Below, one piece after another: positions 14,054 through 22,571 of a DNA stretch of 33,066 nt (within the stretch, counting starts at the first letter, position 1; each line of letters begins with the position of its first letter). The stretch comes from a delta proteobacterium MLS_D (GTDB taxonomy: Bacteria > Desulfobacterota > Syntrophia > Syntrophales > UBA2210). Below the pieces are notes generated by a model. It worked only from the letters and a program-made list of their open reading frames with translations, was not told where the DNA came from and searched no databases. A program made the position numbers and the translations under genes. The DNA lies in NCBI GenBank assembly GCA_002030015.1, contig LQBH01000017.1:1-33066 (forward strand), read 5' to 3'.

Positions 14054-16474
14054 CTACGTAATCGTTGCAAGAAGGGCTTCGATGTCTTCTTTTTTGAAAG
14101 GTTTCGTGAGTGAGCCCGCGAATCCGTGACGTCGGAAGTCTTCGATGACGGGATCGTTGGTATAGCCGCTGAAAACGATCGCTTTCACGCCCGTATCGAG
14201 TGCGCGAAGCCGTTCCATAGTCGCGAGGCCGCCCATTCCTTTCTTGACGGAGAGATCCAGCATCACCAGGTCGAAGGCTGTGGCGCCTGACGACATGGCG
14301 GCGCTGTATAGTTCCACTGCCTCTTCGCCGTCGCCGGCCGTGGACGTCCGGTACCCCATGTTGTTTAGTAATTCTTTCAGCAGCAATAGTATCTCCGGCT
14401 CGTCGTCCATTACGAGAATTCGTTTTACACGGCTGTTCGTTCCCGTTTGTTCCGTGTCTTCGGAAGACCGCGTATCCGCTTTCAGAGAAGGAACATAGAC
14501 ATGAAAAACGCTTCCGACGCCGGGTGACGATTCAACGGTGATACACCCGCCATGCTTGGCGACGATGGAATGGCATACCGCCAGTCCCAGCCCCATGCCC
14601 TTCTCGGTTCCCCGCTGCTTTCGAGAAAAATACGGGTCGAAAATAAACGGAAGGTCTTCGTCGGGGATGCCTCGGCCCGTGTCCTGTAGGGATATCCTGA
14701 TATAGGGACCGTCGGTGGCCGGAATCGAGTTTAAGGCCGACGCCGTGATCTTTTCCAGGTTTACGGTCAGAATCCCTCCGTCAGGCATTGCCTCGAGTGC
14801 GTTCTCGGCCATGTTGCGGATAACCTGCCGGAACTGGCTCTCGTCGATGTTGGCCTGCAGGAGATCTTCCGGAACGTGCACGTCCGTCTGTATAGATGTT
14901 TCCGAAACAATATCCCGAAGCACATTTTCGACGAGTACTCCCATGTTTTTCGGTTCCCTGACGGGGCTTCCTCCCGCGGAGAACGTAATAAGACGGCCGG
15001 TGAGTTCCGCCGCCTTTTCAGTGGCTCGAATGGCTGATCCGAGGTTGTCGAGGTAACGTTTCGTTCCGGGGAGAGCTTCCTTCGCCAGTTGTACGTGTCC
15101 CTGAATGATGGCCAGCAGGTTGTTGAAATCGTGGGCGATGCCCGCGGCAAGGGTGCCGACCGATTCCAGTTTCCTGGCATTCAGCAGTTCCTCTTCCATG
15201 CTCTTTCGTTTCGTGATGTCGTGAACAAGAGAAAGAATATAGTTCCTGTCGCCAAAAAATATTTTCCCGGCGGTCATCTCAATTGGAAAGATAGTCCCGT
15301 CCTTGCGTAAGTGCCGGCCTTCTATGGTCAGGGGAGGTTCATCGGGGTTCCATTGCTCAATCATGTGCAGTATCACGGCCCGGTCGACACCGCCGGAAAA
15401 AAAATCAAAGACGTTCATACCCAGGAGTTCTTCCCGGGAATATCCGGTATGTGAGACGGCAGCGCGATTGACCTCAAAAAGGACACCATCCCAGTCGTGA
15501 AGGTAGAGCATATCGGCGAACTGCTCGACGAGGGCCCGGTATTTTCTCTCGCTTTCCCTGAGTTGTCTCTGCGCCTCCTTACGATCTGTTATATCCCTTG
15601 ATATGCCGTGCAGCCCAGCTATTTTTCCGTCCCGGTCGCGGATGGCGCGTACGGCGTTCTCCAGCCAGATGGTCCCGCCGTTTTTGTGATAGTATTCCAT
15701 TTCTATCAAAACGAAGCGGTCGGGATCGGTGTCTTCATTTTGTTCCCGGGCCAGCTCCCGCTCAAGCGTGTCGGTGATCCTCGCGTACGTTTCGGGTGTA
15801 ACCATTTCCGAGAGGTGTTGCCTGATCCGCTCTTCCGGCGTGTAACCGGTCACTTTTGTGCTGTTCGGGCTCACATAGGTCGGGCGCATGTTCATGTCAA
15901 GCGTCCAGACAGTGTCCGTCAACCGCTCAGTCAGGAAACGATATCGTGCCTCGCTTTCCCTGAGCGCTTCAATATCTGACTCGTGCTGCAGTTCAGCGCG
16001 GCGGCGTTCGGTGATGTCAATGCCGATACCGATGAAGTAGTTAAATTTGCCTGAAGGACTAAAAACAGGCCTGCCGTGCCATTCCACCAGACGATGTTCG
16101 CCATCTTTCGCGAGCACGTGGTTTTCATTAACGGATGGTTCATTCCGGACGACAAGCTGTTCGAAAACATTTTTCACGGCGTCGCGTTCAGACGGGGGAA
16201 CAAAACAGTCGAGGTAGTTTTTCCCCGCGACTTCGTCTGCTCTGTATCCCAGGGTCGCGAGAAGTGAGTCGTTCATCATGATCGTATCACCATCGGCGCC
16301 GATGGCGACGATGAAAACCGGTGAAGATCGAATAATCGCTTCACTGAACATCCGGTCGCTGTGCATTTTATCGAGTTCTTTTGTGAGCCGGGACAGTTCG
16401 GCGCGGTGTTTTTTCTCGAGAGCTTCCAGTTCGACGACCCGTTCTCTCAGCGGTGAGGTCTTCTCTTGGGGCAT
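14054..16474 (-). CDS. Hybrid sensor histidine kinase with three PAS domains and a C-terminal receiver
   Basis: This 806-residue protein has no membrane span and is probably a cytoplasmic sensor. An N-terminal coiled coil (residues about 8-40) leads into three PAS/PAC units (about 42-160, 175-300 and 305-430), each ending in a ITERR / ITDRK / ITKRK-type linker. The kinase core has the H box GIAHDFNNLLAII with His448, an N box NMAENALEAMPDG, and G boxes DTGRGIPDED and GTEKGMGLGLAV. The receiver (about 685-806) has DDEPE, phosphoacceptor Asp740 (VMLDLS) and the lysine in LTKPFKKED. This His-kinase class without DNA-binding output usually passes phosphate to another protein; no partner is adjacent. 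The gene faces the tetrapyrrole operon convergently. Its signal is unknown. Confidence 0.93.
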   Translation of the reverse strand: MPQEKTSPLRERVVELEALEKKHRAELSRLTKELDKMHSDRMFSEAIIRSSPVFIVAIGADGDTIMMNDSLLATLGYRADEVAGKNYLDCFVPPSERDAVKNVFEQLVVRNEPSVNENHVLAKDGEHRLVEWHGRPVFSPSGKFNYFIGIGIDITERRRAELQHESDIEALRESEARYRFLTERLTDTVWTLDMNMRPTYVSPNSTKVTGYTPEERIRQHLSEMVTPETYARITDTLERELAREQNEDTDPDRFVLIEMEYYHKNGGTIWLENAVRAIRDRDGKIAGLHGISRDITDRKEAQRQLRESERKYRALVEQFADMLYLHDWDGVLFEVNRAAVSHTGYSREELLGMNVFDFFSGGVDRAVILHMIEQWNPDEPPLTIEGRHLRKDGTIFPIEMTAGKIFFGDRNYILSLVHDITKRKSMEEELLNARKLESVGTLAAGIAHDFNNLLAIIQGHVQLAKEALPGTKRYLDNLGSAIRATEKAAELTGRLITFSAGGSPVREPKNMGVLVENVLRDIVSETSIQTDVHVPEDLLQANIDESQFRQVIRNMAENALEAMPDGGILTVNLEKITASALNSIPATDGPYIRISLQDTGRGIPDEDLPFIFDPYFSRKQRGTEKGMGLGLAVCHSIVAKHGGCITVESSPGVGSVFHVYVPSLKADTRSSEDTEQTGTNSRVKRILVMDDEPEILLLLKELLNNMGYRTSTAGDGEEAVELYSAAMSSGATAFDLVMLDLSVKKGMGGLATMERLRALDTGVKAIVFSGYTNDPVIEDFRRHGFAGSLTKPFKKEDIEALLATIT

Positions 16475-16780
16475 TTCCGTTTCCCTTCAGTCATGTCCGT
16501 TTATTGTATTCCCGGGTTAAGAAGATGTACATATCAACAGTTCCTGTTCAGTATATACAAAACATCTTATATCATACTTAAACGTGAAATAATCTCCGGA
16601 AAATGAAAATCAGTGAGTGGTTAAGGATGGTTGTGGCTCTTCGTGAAGGGGAATACTCTTAAAATGTATTGATTCGAAGAGGTACTCCGTGATAACTGCT
16701 AATTTCTGCGGTTCTCTTGTGATACCCGGCGAATATAAACCGTTGCGGCATTTTAGAATGACCGCCCCACCGAATAAAAA
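16475..16780. other. Divergent intergenic region between the kinase gene and polA
   Basis: About 306 bp, AT-rich compared with the genes on either side. I see no gene. It contains a nested inverted repeat at 16522-16568, described separately. A TATAAA at 16734-16739 could be the -10 box of a polA promoter, but I find no good -35 partner, so I do not call one. Confidence 0.5.
16522..16568. repeat. Nested inverted repeat upstream of the kinase gene
   Basis: Outer arms AAGATGT (16522-16528) and ACATCTT (16562-16568) are exact complements. Inside them AACAG (16536-16540) and CTGTT (16544-16548) form a second pair around TTC. The two centres differ by 3 bp. It lies about 50-95 bp before the kinase start, a position suited to an operator; this is inference only. 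Confidence 0.4.
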
Positions 16781-19477
16781 GTGACAACCGTGAAAAACGA
16801 GAAAAGCGAAAAAAACGGTCACAATACACTTGTACTCGTAGACGGCAGCAACCTGGTCTACCGGGCGTTTTTTGCCATTCGCGAGCTCAGCAACTCCAGG
16901 GGATTCCCCACGAACGCCGTCTACGGGTTCACAACCATGCTGTTAAAGCTGTTGCGGGACTATAATCCCGAAGGCATAGCCGTTGTCTTCGATTCAAAGG
17001 GACCGACCTTCCGCCACGAGGCGTACGAGGAATACAAGGCGACACGGGCGGCCATGCCGGACAACCTGGGCCTGCAGATTCCCAGGATCAAGGAGGTCGT
17101 CGAGGCGTTTTCAGTTCCCGTTATTGAAAAGGGGGGCGTCGAGGCGGACGATATCATCGGGACCCTCGCGAAAAAGGCCGCCGCGTCTGGAAAAACCGTC
17201 CTCATTGTTTCGGGCGACAAAGACCTGTTGCAGCTCGTATCGGACCGGATCAGCATGGTCGATACCATGAAAGACAAGTCCTATGATGTGGATGCGGTGA
17301 AAGAACGGTTCGGTGTATCTCCTGGCGAGGTCACGGAAATACTCGGCCTGGCCGGCGACGCGTCCGACAACATACCGGGCGTTCCGGGAGTCGGCGAGAA
17401 AACCGCCCGGAAACTGGTGGAGCAGTACGGTTCACTGGAAGGTGTGCTGGACAACCTGGCGGGCGTGAAGGGCGCGCGGCTGAGAAACAACCTCGAGGAA
17501 TACGCCGAACAGGCGCGCATGAGCCGGGAACTCGCCACGATCAGAACCGATCTGGACACGGGCATTTCTCTTGAAAGCCTGGTGGTCCGTGAGCCTGACG
17601 TGGCAGCCCTCACGAAGCTTTTTGCCGAGTTCGAATTTTCGTCGCTGCTCCAGCAACTGCGAAACAGTGAGAGTCCACCGGATGACGGCCGGTATGAAAC
17701 AGTGTCCGACGCGGACAATTTTTTAAAAATAATAAAAAAAATTAAGAATGACGGTCGGTGCTGGTTTGATTTTCTTCTTCCGGGAGGGCGGCGTCCCATG
17801 GACGGTGACCCTCTGGGAATCGCCTTGTCATCCGGTACGGGTGAGGCCTGGTACGTGCCCTTGTCGGACGGGGGAGGCGGTCCCGACCACGAGGCCGCAT
17901 GGAAAGCACTGGAGGATCTGTTTTCCGATGCCGGGGTTTCGAAGGTCGGTCATGACCTGAAAAGGGCCTTCATCGTGCTGGCACGGAAGAAAATCGATCC
18001 TCGGGGGATGGATTTCGACACCATGGTGGCCGCTTATCTGCTGGACCCCGCGAAGCGGGATTTCAGCGTACCGTCTATCGCTGAGCGGTATCTCAACAGG
18101 CGCGTCGCATCGCTGGAAGGGCTGACCGGAAGCGGCGCCAGGGCGGTCGCGCCGAGCGAGATAGCAGCGGAAAAACTTGCCGCCTGCCTCTGCGGCATTG
18201 CCGATGCAATCGGCCGCCTCCGGCCCGTCCTGGGCGACCTGATCACCGAGGAAGGCTTCGAGAAGCTTTTCAGGGAAATAGAGATGCCCCTGGTGAAAGT
18301 CCTTGCCGCGATGGAATACCACGGTGTTCTTGTGGACAGGTCGCTTCTCGCCGACATGTCCCATGAGCTGGGCGAGCTGATGAGACTTTCAGAAGAAAAA
18401 ATTTATTCGCTGGCGGGCGAAGAGTTCAATATTAATTCTCCAAAACAGCTCCAGGTGATTCTCTTCGACAAGCTGGGACTGCCGAAGGGGCGGAAAACGA
18501 AAGACGGTTACTCGACAGACATGGAAGTTCTCGCCCACCTGGCGAAATCTTATGAACTCCCCGGAGAAATACTCGCCTACCGCGGCCTGGCGAAGCTCCG
18601 GTCAACCTACGTGGACGCGCTGCCGGAGCTCATCAATCCCGAAACGGGAAGAATTCACACGTCATACAACCAGACCGTAACCGCGACGGGGAGGCTCTCG
18701 AGCAGCGACCCGAATCTGCAGAATATTCCCATCAGGACCACCGAGGGGAAACGCATCCGCCAGGCCTTTATCGCTCCCGAAGGGTGGGAGCTTCTTTCAG
18801 GGGACTACTCGCAGATCGAGCTCCGTATCCTGGCGCACTTGTCGGAAGATCCCGAATTGACGGCGGCTTTTGAGGCGGGCGAAGATATTCACAGGATGAC
18901 GGCGTCAAACGTGTTCGGCGTTTTCCCCGAGATGGTGAACGACGAGATGCGTCGCCAGGCGAAGGTTATCAATTTCGGTGTCATTTACGGCATGAGCCCC
19001 TTCGGCCTTTCGCGGGAGCTGGGCATCAACCAGAAGATGGCAAAGATCTATATCGACGAGTACTTCAAGCGTTTCGCCGGTGTTGCCCGCTACGTCGAAT
19101 CCACCATAGAACAGGCGCGCAGCGACGGGTTTGTAACCACTATCATGAAACGGCGGCGGTCCATTCCGGAGATCAACAGTTCCGTTGTCCAGGTTCGCCA
19201 GTTCGCCGAACGGACAGCGGTGAACACGCCTATACAGGGATCGGCGGCTGATCTTATTAAAATTGCCATGATACGGGCAGCCGCGGCCATCGATGAAGAC
19301 GGTCTTTCGGCCCGCATGATCATGCAGGTGCACGACGAGCTTGTCTTCGAATATCCGGCCGAAGAAAAGGAACGACTCATCAGGCTGGTGCGCGCCGCGA
19401 TGGAGGGTGTCGCCAGCCTGAAAGTGCCCCTGGTGGTGAATATCAAGACGGGGAAAAACTGGGACGAGGCACACTGA
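16781..19477 (+). CDS. polA: DNA polymerase I
   Basis: PolA fills gaps and removes RNA primers. The 898-residue protein has an N-terminal 5'-3' exonuclease (LVDGSNLVYRAFFAI, VEADDIIGTLA, VSGDKDLLQL, GDASDNIPGVPGVGEKTA). Next is a degenerate 3'-5' exonuclease domain (about 300-490). The family-A polymerase domain has motif A at about residue 673 (GDYSQIELRILAHL), motif B (RRQAKVINFGVIYG) and motif C (MQVHDELVFEY). In the middle domain the FDTET motif reads FDFLL and the usual LKYD reads LKRA, so proofreading is probably lost. Only GTG codons (16781 or 16790) can start the frame and no ribosome site is evident, so the exact start is uncertain. It is transcribed alone and ends at a terminator. 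Confidence 0.96.
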   Translation: MTTVKNEKSEKNGHNTLVLVDGSNLVYRAFFAIRELSNSRGFPTNAVYGFTTMLLKLLRDYNPEGIAVVFDSKGPTFRHEAYEEYKATRAAMPDNLGLQIPRIKEVVEAFSVPVIEKGGVEADDIIGTLAKKAAASGKTVLIVSGDKDLLQLVSDRISMVDTMKDKSYDVDAVKERFGVSPGEVTEILGLAGDASDNIPGVPGVGEKTARKLVEQYGSLEGVLDNLAGVKGARLRNNLEEYAEQARMSRELATIRTDLDTGISLESLVVREPDVAALTKLFAEFEFSSLLQQLRNSESPPDDGRYETVSDADNFLKIIKKIKNDGRCWFDFLLPGGRRPMDGDPLGIALSSGTGEAWYVPLSDGGGGPDHEAAWKALEDLFSDAGVSKVGHDLKRAFIVLARKKIDPRGMDFDTMVAAYLLDPAKRDFSVPSIAERYLNRRVASLEGLTGSGARAVAPSEIAAEKLAACLCGIADAIGRLRPVLGDLITEEGFEKLFREIEMPLVKVLAAMEYHGVLVDRSLLADMSHELGELMRLSEEKIYSLAGEEFNINSPKQLQVILFDKLGLPKGRKTKDGYSTDMEVLAHLAKSYELPGEILAYRGLAKLRSTYVDALPELINPETGRIHTSYNQTVTATGRLSSSDPNLQNIPIRTTEGKRIRQAFIAPEGWELLSGDYSQIELRILAHLSEDPELTAAFEAGEDIHRMTASNVFGVFPEMVNDEMRRQAKVINFGVIYGMSPFGLSRELGINQKMAKIYIDEYFKRFAGVARYVESTIEQARSDGFVTTIMKRRRSIPEINSSVVQVRQFAERTAVNTPIQGSAADLIKIAMIRAAAAIDEDGLSARMIMQVHDELVFEYPAEEKERLIRLVRAAMEGVASLKVPLVVNIKTGKNWDEAH

Positions 19478-19478
19478 A

Positions 19479-19512
19479 CCCCGTAATGGAAACAGAACGG
19501 GGCCTTATTTTT
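19479..19512 (+). terminator. Rho-independent terminator of polA
   Basis: Arms CCCCGT (19479-19484) and ACGGGG (19497-19502) enclose a 12-nt loop and are followed by CCTTATTTTT. The T tract lies inside the last codons of the convergent manC gene, so the terminator and the manC 3' end share sequence. Confidence 0.6.
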
Positions 19513-20593
19513 CCCGTTCGGTCATGGCTTCGACCACGTCTTTCAGGTCTTCCAGCCGGTCTTTCGAGGCGACAAGAGTCCTGTTTCCCGCCCTGACGAT
19601 TACCAGGTGCTCCACGCCCGCGAGAACGACCGTTTCTTCAGGATTGTCGCAGTAGAGTAAATTGTCCCGCGCGTCGAGCACGTGAGCGTCGCCCCTGACA
19701 TGGTTGCCTGAGTCGTCGGCGGGAAGCAGTTCCTGAAAAGCCGGCCAGCCTCCAACATCCTTCCACAAAAATTCGCCTGCAACGCAACGGACATCCCGTG
19801 CCTTTTCCATGACGGCGAAATCAATGGATATGCGCTTCAGCTCAGTAAACGCAGACCTGAGCGACTGAATCCACAGCGGACCGTCAAGGTCTTCGACAGC
19901 CCGTTCAAGCCGGGCGACGTGTTCGGGCAGATATCGCTTCAACTCCTCGAGAATGGCATCCACAGTCCAGACGAACATGCCGGAATTCCAGAGATAGCGA
20001 CCAGATTTGAGATAGCGCCGTGCCTGTTCGGATGAAGGCTTTTCCTTGAAAGAAACAACCTGGAAATGTTCTATTCCTCCATCGTCCGCCCGCTTCCGTC
20101 CCATTTCAAGGTACCCGTAACTCGACGAGGGGAAGGTCGGTCTGACGCCGAATGTGTACAGGACGGGTTCCTCGCGCGCGCGGTCAACGGCCGACAGGAG
20201 GGTACGCGTGAACAGTTCGACCGGCTCTATAATGTGGTCAGCCGTCAGTACGACCATCACGGGATTGTCGAAGCGCTTCCGGGCGATCAGGGCGCCGAGG
20301 CACACCGCCGCGGCCGTGTCTTTGCGCTCAGGCTCGCCGATAATGTTTTCCGTCGGTATGTCGGGCAGCTGTTCCGAAACCACCTTGGTATACCTGTCGC
20401 TGGTGAGTACGAAAACACATTCCGCCGGAATGACGCCCGCAATCCGGTCGTAACTCTTTTGCAGGAGGCTGCGGTCGTCAAACACCTGCATGAACTGTTT
20501 CGGCCGTTCGCGGGTGCTGAGCGGCCAGAAACGGGTGCCGGCGCCGCCTGCCATGATGAAGACGGCTATGTTACCTTTCTCGGTTTCATTCAT
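19505..20593 (-). CDS. manC: Mannose-1-phosphate guanylyltransferase (GDP-mannose pyrophosphorylase), cupin-less form
   Basis: The enzyme makes GDP-mannose from mannose-1-phosphate and GTP for polysaccharide or lipopolysaccharide synthesis. The 362-residue protein has the nucleotidyltransferase signature IMAGGAGTRFWPLSTRERPKQF-like start, LTADHIIEP, VSFKEKPSSEQA, YLWNSGMFVW and GEFLWKDVGGW. Many ManC proteins are near 470 residues because they end in a phosphomannose-isomerase cupin. This one ends after the beta-helix region (VIVRAGNRTLVASKDRLEDLKDV) and has no cupin; that domain is found instead on the upstream glycosyltransferase. GAGGTGA precedes the ATG. It is the last gene of the minus-strand cluster. 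Confidence 0.94.
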   Translation of the reverse strand: MNETEKGNIAVFIMAGGAGTRFWPLSTRERPKQFMQVFDDRSLLQKSYDRIAGVIPAECVFVLTSDRYTKVVSEQLPDIPTENIIGEPERKDTAAAVCLGALIARKRFDNPVMVVLTADHIIEPVELFTRTLLSAVDRAREEPVLYTFGVRPTFPSSSYGYLEMGRKRADDGGIEHFQVVSFKEKPSSEQARRYLKSGRYLWNSGMFVWTVDAILEELKRYLPEHVARLERAVEDLDGPLWIQSLRSAFTELKRISIDFAVMEKARDVRCVAGEFLWKDVGGWPAFQELLPADDSGNHVRGDAHVLDARDNLLYCDNPEETVVLAGVEHLVIVRAGNRTLVASKDRLEDLKDVVEAMTEREK

Positions 20594-20606
20594 AGTGTCA
20601 CCTCTA

Positions 20607-20769
20607 TTACAGGGCGGAGCGGGGGTTCGAAAGGCACAGGTTGACCATGTTACCCGGCACGGCCGTTCCGGCGCGTATGAGGAAATACGCTTCGCCCCGG
20701 TATATGTTTATCGTGCCGTCGTGCTTAACCACGGCGGCGTTGTGGACCGTTTTGACAGGGGGGGCACAT
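20607..20769 (-). pseudogene. Possible small ORF frameshifted at a 7-C tract
   Basis: Between the glycosyltransferase stop and manC, one minus-strand frame is open for 53 codons (20765-20610) and reads like protein: VKTVHNAAVVKHDGTINIY, then GEAYFLIRAGTAVPGNMV, ending NPRSAL and TAA at 20609-20607. It has no start codon of its own near the beginning. An ATG at 20769-20767 overlaps the TAATAATG after the glycosyltransferase but is in the wrong frame; losing one C from the run of seven (complement of 20758-20764) would join it and give a 53-residue product. I do not recognise the protein. It could be a decayed gene, a sequencing error, a phase-variable gene or chance. Confidence 0.35.
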
Positions 20770-20771
20770 TA

Positions 20772-22175
20772 TTATGTTTCGTGAACACGGGGGTTCCCTT
20801 CAAGCGTCTGATAACCGGGCCCCTCGACACGGCCATAGTCGTCCTCCGATCTCTCGATGTCGTCTTCCCCGAAGTAGTCACCCCTCTGTACCTCGATGAA
20901 TACGAGGTCTAGCGGTCCCCGGTTGGAAATGCGGTGCCAGGCGCCGACGGGTATGTCAACGGAATCGCCCGCGGAAACTGTCATATCTTTTCCGTTGATG
21001 GTGATTACCGCGGCGCCGTTCACGATAAACCAGTGTTCCGAGCGGCGGGCGTGTCGCTGATAGCTCAGCCGTTCTTCAGGATGGACGGTGATCCGTTTGA
21101 CCTTGTGCTCCGGCCCCTCTGAGAGGATTTCAAAGAAACCCCAGGGGCGGTGATCATCACGGCGGTTCAAGGTTATTACGCGCTCGTACACGGTGATATA
21201 GTCGTCGATCATGCGGTCGACGCTGAAACGCTGTTCAACCCATGAACGGCAATTCCGTCGATCAAGTCGTCCCACGTCGCCGATTTTCTCAGCCATTTCC
21301 GCGGTGTCACGCACCAGAAATCCCGAGACGCCGTCCTGTATTATTTCAGGCATGCTTCCCCGGTTTACGGCTATGACCGGAGTCCCGCAGGCCATTGCTT
21401 CCACCGTGGAGAGTTCGAAGGGCTCGTCGAAATTAACAGGGTGAAGCAGGGCGCGGGCGCCGCCCAGTAACTCGTTGAATCTGTCCGGTCCGACATTTCC
21501 CATGTAGACGATGCGGCTGTCGTCAAGGTGAGGCTGCACGAAACGTTCAAAATAGTCCCGATCCTGGACGATTCCTGCGATGATCAGTTTCATTCCGGTT
21601 TGTTTCGCCACCTCGATGCATTCCTTTGTTCCCTTGTCTGGATGAATATGTCCACAACTCAGAAGGTACTCGCCTCGCTTCGGCTGAAAGGTAAACAGCC
21701 CGAGGTCGATTCCGTGATGAATGGTCGCGATGTAATCCAGTTCGGAACTCCTGTCCGCTTCACTGATCGCTACGTAGCGGGTGCGGCCGTTGTACTTTTT
21801 GTACACGGGCAGTATCTGTTCCGACGGGGAGCCGTGAATCGTGGTGACGACGGGGGTTGTGGTCATTGCCGCATACGTAAGAGGCAGACAGCCGAAATTA
21901 TTATGTACAAGGTCAAAATGATTCGCCTGTTCAAAGAGTTGTGATATGTGGAGGCATTTTCTAATCCCGGAAAGTATCGAGGGGTCTTCTTCGTGGTTCC
22001 CGGGACAGACGCTCACCAGACGCCCGCGGTTTTCCGAGTCTCCCGCGGCGAACAGGGTAACGTCGATGCCGCGCTTTATGAGTCCTTCCGTCAGAAGTGA
22101 GATGATGTTTTCCCGGGGTCCGTAATGCCGGTGCGGCGTACGGGGGGCGATAGGCGAAAGCATCGCGATTTTCAT
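20772..22175 (-). CDS. Glycosyltransferase (GT4) fused to a type II phosphomannose-isomerase cupin
   Basis: Residues about 1-345 are a GT-B fold glycosyltransferase: N-terminal MKIAMLSPIAPRTPHRHYGP, the acceptor-side TTIHGSPSE, and the donor-side HPVNFDEPFELSTVEAMACG and PVIAVNRGSMPEII, typical of family GT4. Residues about 350-467 are a cupin of the mannose-6-phosphate isomerase type II kind: HRPWGFFEILSEGPEHKVKR, HPEERLSYQRHARRSEHW, IPVGAWHRISNRGPL and EVQRGDYFGEDDIERSEDDY. That domain is normally the C-terminus of ManC, and the adjacent manC lacks it. The fusion may couple isomerisation of fructose-6-phosphate with mannose transfer, or the cupin may only bind sugar. ATG at 22175 has GGGAGAG upstream. 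Confidence 0.9.
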   Translation of the reverse strand: MKIAMLSPIAPRTPHRHYGPRENIISLLTEGLIKRGIDVTLFAAGDSENRGRLVSVCPGNHEEDPSILSGIRKCLHISQLFEQANHFDLVHNNFGCLPLTYAAMTTTPVVTTIHGSPSEQILPVYKKYNGRTRYVAISEADRSSELDYIATIHHGIDLGLFTFQPKRGEYLLSCGHIHPDKGTKECIEVAKQTGMKLIIAGIVQDRDYFERFVQPHLDDSRIVYMGNVGPDRFNELLGGARALLHPVNFDEPFELSTVEAMACGTPVIAVNRGSMPEIIQDGVSGFLVRDTAEMAEKIGDVGRLDRRNCRSWVEQRFSVDRMIDDYITVYERVITLNRRDDHRPWGFFEILSEGPEHKVKRITVHPEERLSYQRHARRSEHWFIVNGAAVITINGKDMTVSAGDSVDIPVGAWHRISNRGPLDLVFIEVQRGDYFGEDDIERSEDDYGRVEGPGYQTLEGNPRVHET

Positions 22176-22221
22176 GTATTCAGCTCTCCCTGTCCTGCTT
22201 CTGCTGATTGTTGAATTCAGG

Positions 22222-22398
22222 TCATTCCAGCAGTTCGTTCAATCTCGCCGTGGCGGGGGCGATGTACTTGTCGTCGCCGAAGTACTGCCCGGCCGCCGTT
22301 TCACAGCATACCATATTATCGAGGTAACGTTTCAGATTTTCTCCCATCGCCAGTCGCGATAGCCCGTCCGGGACGGGCTGCATGACCATTCGGTTCAT
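22222..22398 (-). CDS. Small hypothetical protein, 58 residues
   Basis: A 59-codon minus-strand frame (ATG at 22398, stop TGA at 22224-22222) lies 46 bp before the glycosyltransferase start. The last 41 residues (MGENLKRYLDNMVCCETAAG, then YFGDDKYIAPATARLNELLE) have the composition and GC-rich third positions of a real soluble protein, with a predicted helix at each end and a Cys-Cys pair. The first 17 codons cross a GC palindrome, so translation might instead start at the internal ATG (22347). No good ribosome site precedes either. I do not recognise the family. It may be a small partner of the mannose-related cluster or the tail of a decayed gene. Confidence 0.4.
   Translation of the reverse strand: MNRMVMQPVPDGLSRLAMGENLKRYLDNMVCCETAAGQYFGDDKYIAPATARLNELLE
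22361..22379. repeat. Perfect GC palindrome
   Basis: AGCCCGTCC (22361-22369) and GGACGGGCT (22371-22379) are exact complements around one base; as RNA this gives an 8-bp stem with a 3-base loop. It lies within the first codons of the small ORF and has no T tract. It resembles short dispersed palindromic repeats, but only one copy is in the window. Confidence 0.45.
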
Positions 22399-22508
22399 CT
22401 ATCACGCGACGGAGCAGCATATAATGAATCACCAGGAGCAAGGGAAAAATTCGCAACCAGGCGGAAAAAATAGGCACACCCATCAGTGACGGTGTCTTGA
22501 CGTGGATG

Positions 22509-22540
22509 AAAAAGCCCGCGGAATCGGCGATCCCGCGGGC
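22509..22540 (-). terminator. Rho-independent terminator of the FadJ-like gene
   Basis: On the minus strand GCCCGCGG (complement of 22533-22540) and CCGCGGGC (complement of 22514-22521) form an 8-bp GC stem around 11 nt, followed at once by TTTTT (22513-22509). It lies about 30 bp past the stop codon at 22572. Confidence 0.85.
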
Positions 22541-22571
22541 CCGGAAACACAATTGAAATTGTCGGAAAGTT

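Larger units (their letters stand above)
22176..22571. other. Intergenic region with one likely small ORF, a hairpin and a terminator
   Basis: This 396-bp stretch separates the FadJ-like gene from the glycosyltransferase, both on the minus strand. It holds the small ORF 22222-22398, a palindrome at 22361-22379 and the terminator at 22509-22540. The 110 bp between the terminator and the small ORF also encodes, in another minus-strand frame, a hydrophobic stretch (WLRIFPLLLVIHYMLL) with no ribosome site; I regard it as doubtful. Confidence 0.5.
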
